A stretch of 64,000 nucleotides of DNA from Puccinia triticina. Lineage: Eukaryota; Basidiomycota; Pucciniomycetes; Pucciniales; Pucciniaceae. The position numbers and the translations under genes are program-made. The DNA is taken from contig NC_070564.1 of NCBI RefSeq assembly GCF_026914185.1, positions 6,572,001 to 6,636,000 on the forward strand, in the 5' to 3' direction. Below, one piece after another: positions 63,935 through 64,000 of the stretch; within the stretch, counting starts at the first letter, position 1; the number at the start of each line of letters is the position of its first letter. The notes under the pieces were generated by a model, which ran no database searches, was not told where the DNA came from, and saw only the letters and a list, made by a program, of their open reading frames with translations.

Positions 63935-64000
63935 CTGAGGAACGAAAGAAATAAGTGATAAATCAATCGGAGAGGTTGGCTACAGATGATGAACGGTACA

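Overview
The window looks like repeat-rich nuclear DNA of a basidiomycete fungus, most likely a rust (Pucciniales, Puccinia-like). Short spliceosomal introns (46-90 nt, GTAAGT/GTGAGT...AG) interrupt the genes. The recognisable host genes are eukaryotic: a glycolipid transfer protein, ribosomal protein eS7, fungal fatty-acid synthase alpha and a RhoGEF. The species is inferred from style only and was not tested by a search.

Only two loci look like intact host genes. One is a five-exon glycolipid transfer protein gene (20947-21868, +). The other is a long reading frame for a P-loop ATPase with a nuclease-like C-terminus (about 55511-58027, +), similar to fungal Crinkler/CR-type NTPase-nuclease proteins. 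A Myb/NAM-like gene (60511-61265, -) is intact but probably transposon-derived. Broken host pieces are an eS7 pseudogene (16827-17345), a RhoGEF fragment (25377-26011, -), the phosphopantetheinyl-transferase end of FAS alpha (32384-32698, -), and two members of an unknown multi-exon family (28144-30645 and 63312-63934, both -).

Nearly everything else is mobile DNA, much of it nested. 1-8 kb holds MITEs, hairpin minisatellites and two solo LTRs. 8.4-15.3 kb holds a DIRS-like retroelement split by a 476-bp MITE and by a roughly 2.6-kb insertion that carries a four-exon gene fragment. 18.3-20.9 kb holds nested foldback elements ending 42 bp before the GLTP start codon. 32.8-40.0 kb holds an Ac-like hAT element; a PIF-type MITE splits its transposase and a very young non-autonomous LTR retrotransposon with identical LTRs sits inside it. 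42-48 kb holds hairpin minisatellites interrupted by a solo LTR and CACTA-type MITEs. 48.4-54.1 kb holds a complete two-gene Tc1/mariner-type transposon with 329-bp terminal inverted repeats.

The most unusual signal is a set of tandem arrays that recur through the window. Their units are 44-48 bp long and each is made of two abutting inverted repeats. The families differ in sequence but share this design, and several arrays lie inside, or are interrupted by, transposons. I did not find this class described in what I know. The other leading findings are the two-gene mariner element, the ATPase-nuclease gene, and an LTR retrotransposon whose primer-binding region matches tRNA-Tyr from the anticodon loop to the CCA end.
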